Positions 12,835-14,117 of a stretch of 14,117 nucleotides of DNA are shown in pieces. Each line of letters begins with the position of its first letter. The first letter of the stretch is position 1. A program made the position numbers and the translations under genes. The notes under the pieces were generated by a model, which saw nothing but the letters and a program-made list of their open reading frames with translations, searched no databases and was not told the DNA's origin. The DNA lies in assembly GCA_050260275.1 (NCBI GenBank), contig JBLNBX010000120.1, positions 1 through 14,117 of the forward strand, written 5' to 3'. Origin of the DNA: DATMXS01 sp050260275 (GTDB lineage Bacteria > Acidobacteriota > Terriglobia > Bryobacterales > Bryobacteraceae).

Positions 12835-13956
12835 CTACTCGCTCAAGTTCTCGTACTCTTCTTTGCCGCCGCCTAGGCCGCTCTCGCCCTCGGCCTCGGG
12901 CACCTCGCCCGTCCCGGGCAGCGCTTCCTCGCCCTCAGGCCTCGGTCTGTCGGCTTGAGCCGCGCCACCAGCAGGCGCCGGCATGCCGATGGGCCTGCCC
13001 TGCGCATCGAACTTCATGCCGAACGCGAGCCCCAGACCGGCGAGTATCTCCTTGATCTCGTTCAGCGACTTGCGCCCGAAGTTCTTGGTGCGCAGCATCT
13101 CGGCCTCGGTCTTCTGGACCAGGTCCCGGATGGTCTGAATGTTCGCATTCTTCAGGCAGTTGTAGGACCGGACGCTGAGCTCGAGCTCGTCCACCGAACG
13201 GTCGAGCACCTCGTTCATCTGGTCCATCCCGCGCTCGGCCGGTTCTTCGGCGGCCTCGGGCAGTTCCTCGAAGTTGATGAAGATCGAGGTGTGGTCCTTG
13301 ATGAGCTTAGCCGCCTGCCCGATGGCGTCCTGCGGCGAGATCGCTCCGTTGGTCCAGACTTCCAGCGTGAGCTTATCGTAGTCGGTCATCTGGCCAAGAC
13401 GGGCGTTCTCGACGGAGTAGTTGACCTTGCGCACGGGCGAGTGGACCGAATCGATCGGAATGTAGCCGAGCGGCAGGTCCTCGTCGTAGTTGCGGTCCGC
13501 GCTGATATAGCCGCGGCCCATCTTCAGCCGCATCTCGATATCGAGCTTGCCGCCTTCGCTGACCGTGGCGATATGAACGTTGCGGTCAAGAACCTCGACG
13601 TCATGGTCGGTCTCGATCTGGCCGCTGGTGACCTCGCCAGGCTGGTCCACGCGGAGCCGCGCGATGCGCGTGCCCTCGCCGGACATCTTGAACGGCACCT
13701 GCTTGAGGTTAAGGATGATGTCGGTGGCGTCCTCGACGACGCCGGGTATGGGGCTGAACTCGTGCGCCACTCCCTCGATGCGAACGGCCGTTATGGCCGC
13801 ACCCTCGATGGAGCTGAGCAGCACGCGCCTGAGGCTGTTCCCGATGGTCGTGCCGAAACCGCGCTCGAACGGCTGCGCCGTGAACTGCCCATAGCGGTCC
13901 GCGAGCGTTTCCGTGTTGGCAACCAGTCGCTTGGGTTTCTGAAATCCCGTGAACAA
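12835..13956 (-). CDS. rpoA: DNA-directed RNA polymerase subunit alpha
   Basis: Alpha dimer scaffolds RNA polymerase assembly; its C-terminal domain binds UP elements and activators. Assembly-domain motifs are FTAQPFERGFGTTIGNSLRR (25-44) and LLSSIEGAAITAV (46-58). The C-terminal domain spans about 252-318, with LSVRSYNCLKNANI and NFGRKSLNEIKEILAGLGL. A Pro/Gly/Glu-rich tail of about 54 residues (320-373) makes it longer than the usual 330-345. The start is TTG at 13956, chosen because FTGFQKPKRL aligns with known alpha N-termini. The upstream frame is closed by TGA at 13996-13998 and has no ATG or GTG. No ribosome site precedes the TTG, and an 18-bp palindrome lies 18 nt upstream. rplQ follows after 9 nt. 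Confidence 0.97.
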   Translation of the reverse strand: MFTGFQKPKRLVANTETLADRYGQFTAQPFERGFGTTIGNSLRRVLLSSIEGAAITAVRIEGVAHEFSPIPGVVEDATDIILNLKQVPFKMSGEGTRIARLRVDQPGEVTSGQIETDHDVEVLDRNVHIATVSEGGKLDIEMRLKMGRGYISADRNYDEDLPLGYIPIDSVHSPVRKVNYSVENARLGQMTDYDKLTLEVWTNGAISPQDAIGQAAKLIKDHTSIFINFEELPEAAEEPAERGMDQMNEVLDRSVDELELSVRSYNCLKNANIQTIRDLVQKTEAEMLRTKNFGRKSLNEIKEILAGLGLAFGMKFDAQGRPIGMPAPAGGAAQADRPRPEGEEALPGTGEVPEAEGESGLGGGKEEYENLSE

Positions 13957-13974
13957 ATGAAATACCAGTTCGGC

Positions 13975-13992
13975 GCCGGGGCGCGCCCCGGC
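13975..13992. repeat. 18-bp perfect GC palindrome upstream of rpoA
   Basis: GCCGGGGCGCGCCCCGGC reads the same on both strands. It lies between the stop at 14038 and the rpoA TTG. In minus-strand RNA it would form a stem close to the initiation codon, with no U-tract. On the plus strand six T follow at 13999-14004, but no plus-strand gene ends here. Confidence 0.6.
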
Positions 13993-14037
13993 CGCTCATT
14001 TTTTATTCGATTAAAGTTGCACGATGTGCCGCTCGTT

Positions 14038-14117
14038 TTACTGATTCTGGACCAGGTGCTCGGGGTTGGGGGTACCTTTGATTCGGGCCCTGAGATTGTC
14101 GGGTTCCTCTTCAATGC
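14038..14117 (-). CDS. C-terminal end of an unidentified gene upstream of rpoA (runs off right edge)
   Basis: Read in reverse from the edge, one frame gives 25 residues, IEEEPDNLRARIKGTPNPEH then LVQNQ, closed by TAA at 14038-14040. In most bacteria rpsD (S4) precedes rpoA, but S4 ends in a VEFYSR/VEICSK-like sequence that is not seen. The fragment is too short to identify. A second frame stays open through this stretch but runs on into rpoA antiframe sequence, so I prefer the closed one. It may be a lineage-specific insertion in the alpha-operon. Confidence 0.35.
   Translation of the reverse strand, partial: IEEEPDNLRARIKGTPNPEHLVQNQ

Noticed and set aside
1..14117. CRISPR arrays, tRNA or rRNA genes, insertion sequences, phage or defence genes
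   Set aside because: By reading both strands I found no regularly spaced repeats, no tRNA-like fold with a CCA-adjacent stem, and no transposase, integrase, nuclease-helicase or toxin-antitoxin motifs. Covariance-model and profile searches were not run.

Overview
The window is GC-rich, densely coded bacterial chromosome of ordinary core content. There is no transposase, integrase, phage, CRISPR, tRNA or rRNA signal. The gene set and the style of its secreted proteins suggest an Acidobacteriota bacterium of the Solibacter/Bryobacter type. Those features are a choice-of-anchor-D-like Ig protein, an Ig-like protein with a glycine-rich tail ending in an ITIGTP motif, a small secreted beta-rich protein, and many TPRs. 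This placement rests on recalled family features, not on a search. Seven of the fifteen main genes start with GTG or TTG.

Layout. Positions 1-311 (minus) hold the N-terminal part of folC. Positions 312-1010 carry no credible gene but a cluster of short GC-rich hairpins and a dispersed 12-mer. Positions 1011-5562 (minus) hold a run of five genes: a TolB-N-like/TPR secreted protein, an anchored Ig-like protein, a small exported protein, a large exported Ig-fold protein, and thiD. The last four are linked by 4-bp start/stop overlaps. A 104-aa exported protein follows (5665-5979, minus), then miaA (6175-7122, minus). The only plus-strand genes are a large exported TPR protein (7195-9246) and phhB (9251-9589), just behind it. 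From 9647 to the right edge everything is on the minus strand. In transcription order this block is an unidentified C-terminal fragment, rpoA, rplQ, a strong terminator, hsp20 with a near-consensus promoter, a hairpin, and htpX coupled to an rlmI-like rRNA methyltransferase.

How it works together. The right end is the distal part of the alpha-operon (rpoA-rplQ) followed by a proteostasis block: a small heat-shock chaperone, a membrane metalloprotease and a ribosomal RNA methyltransferase. The centre has tRNA modification (miaA) and pterin recycling (phhB). The left half is a lineage-type envelope cluster of unknown job, with the thiamine-pathway kinase ThiD as its last gene, next to folate synthesis (folC). 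I do not see a clear new defence or biosynthetic system. The best leads are the intergenic hairpin mosaic, the operator-like repeats over the hsp20 promoter, the translationally coupled secreted cluster, and the coupled htpX-rlmI pair.
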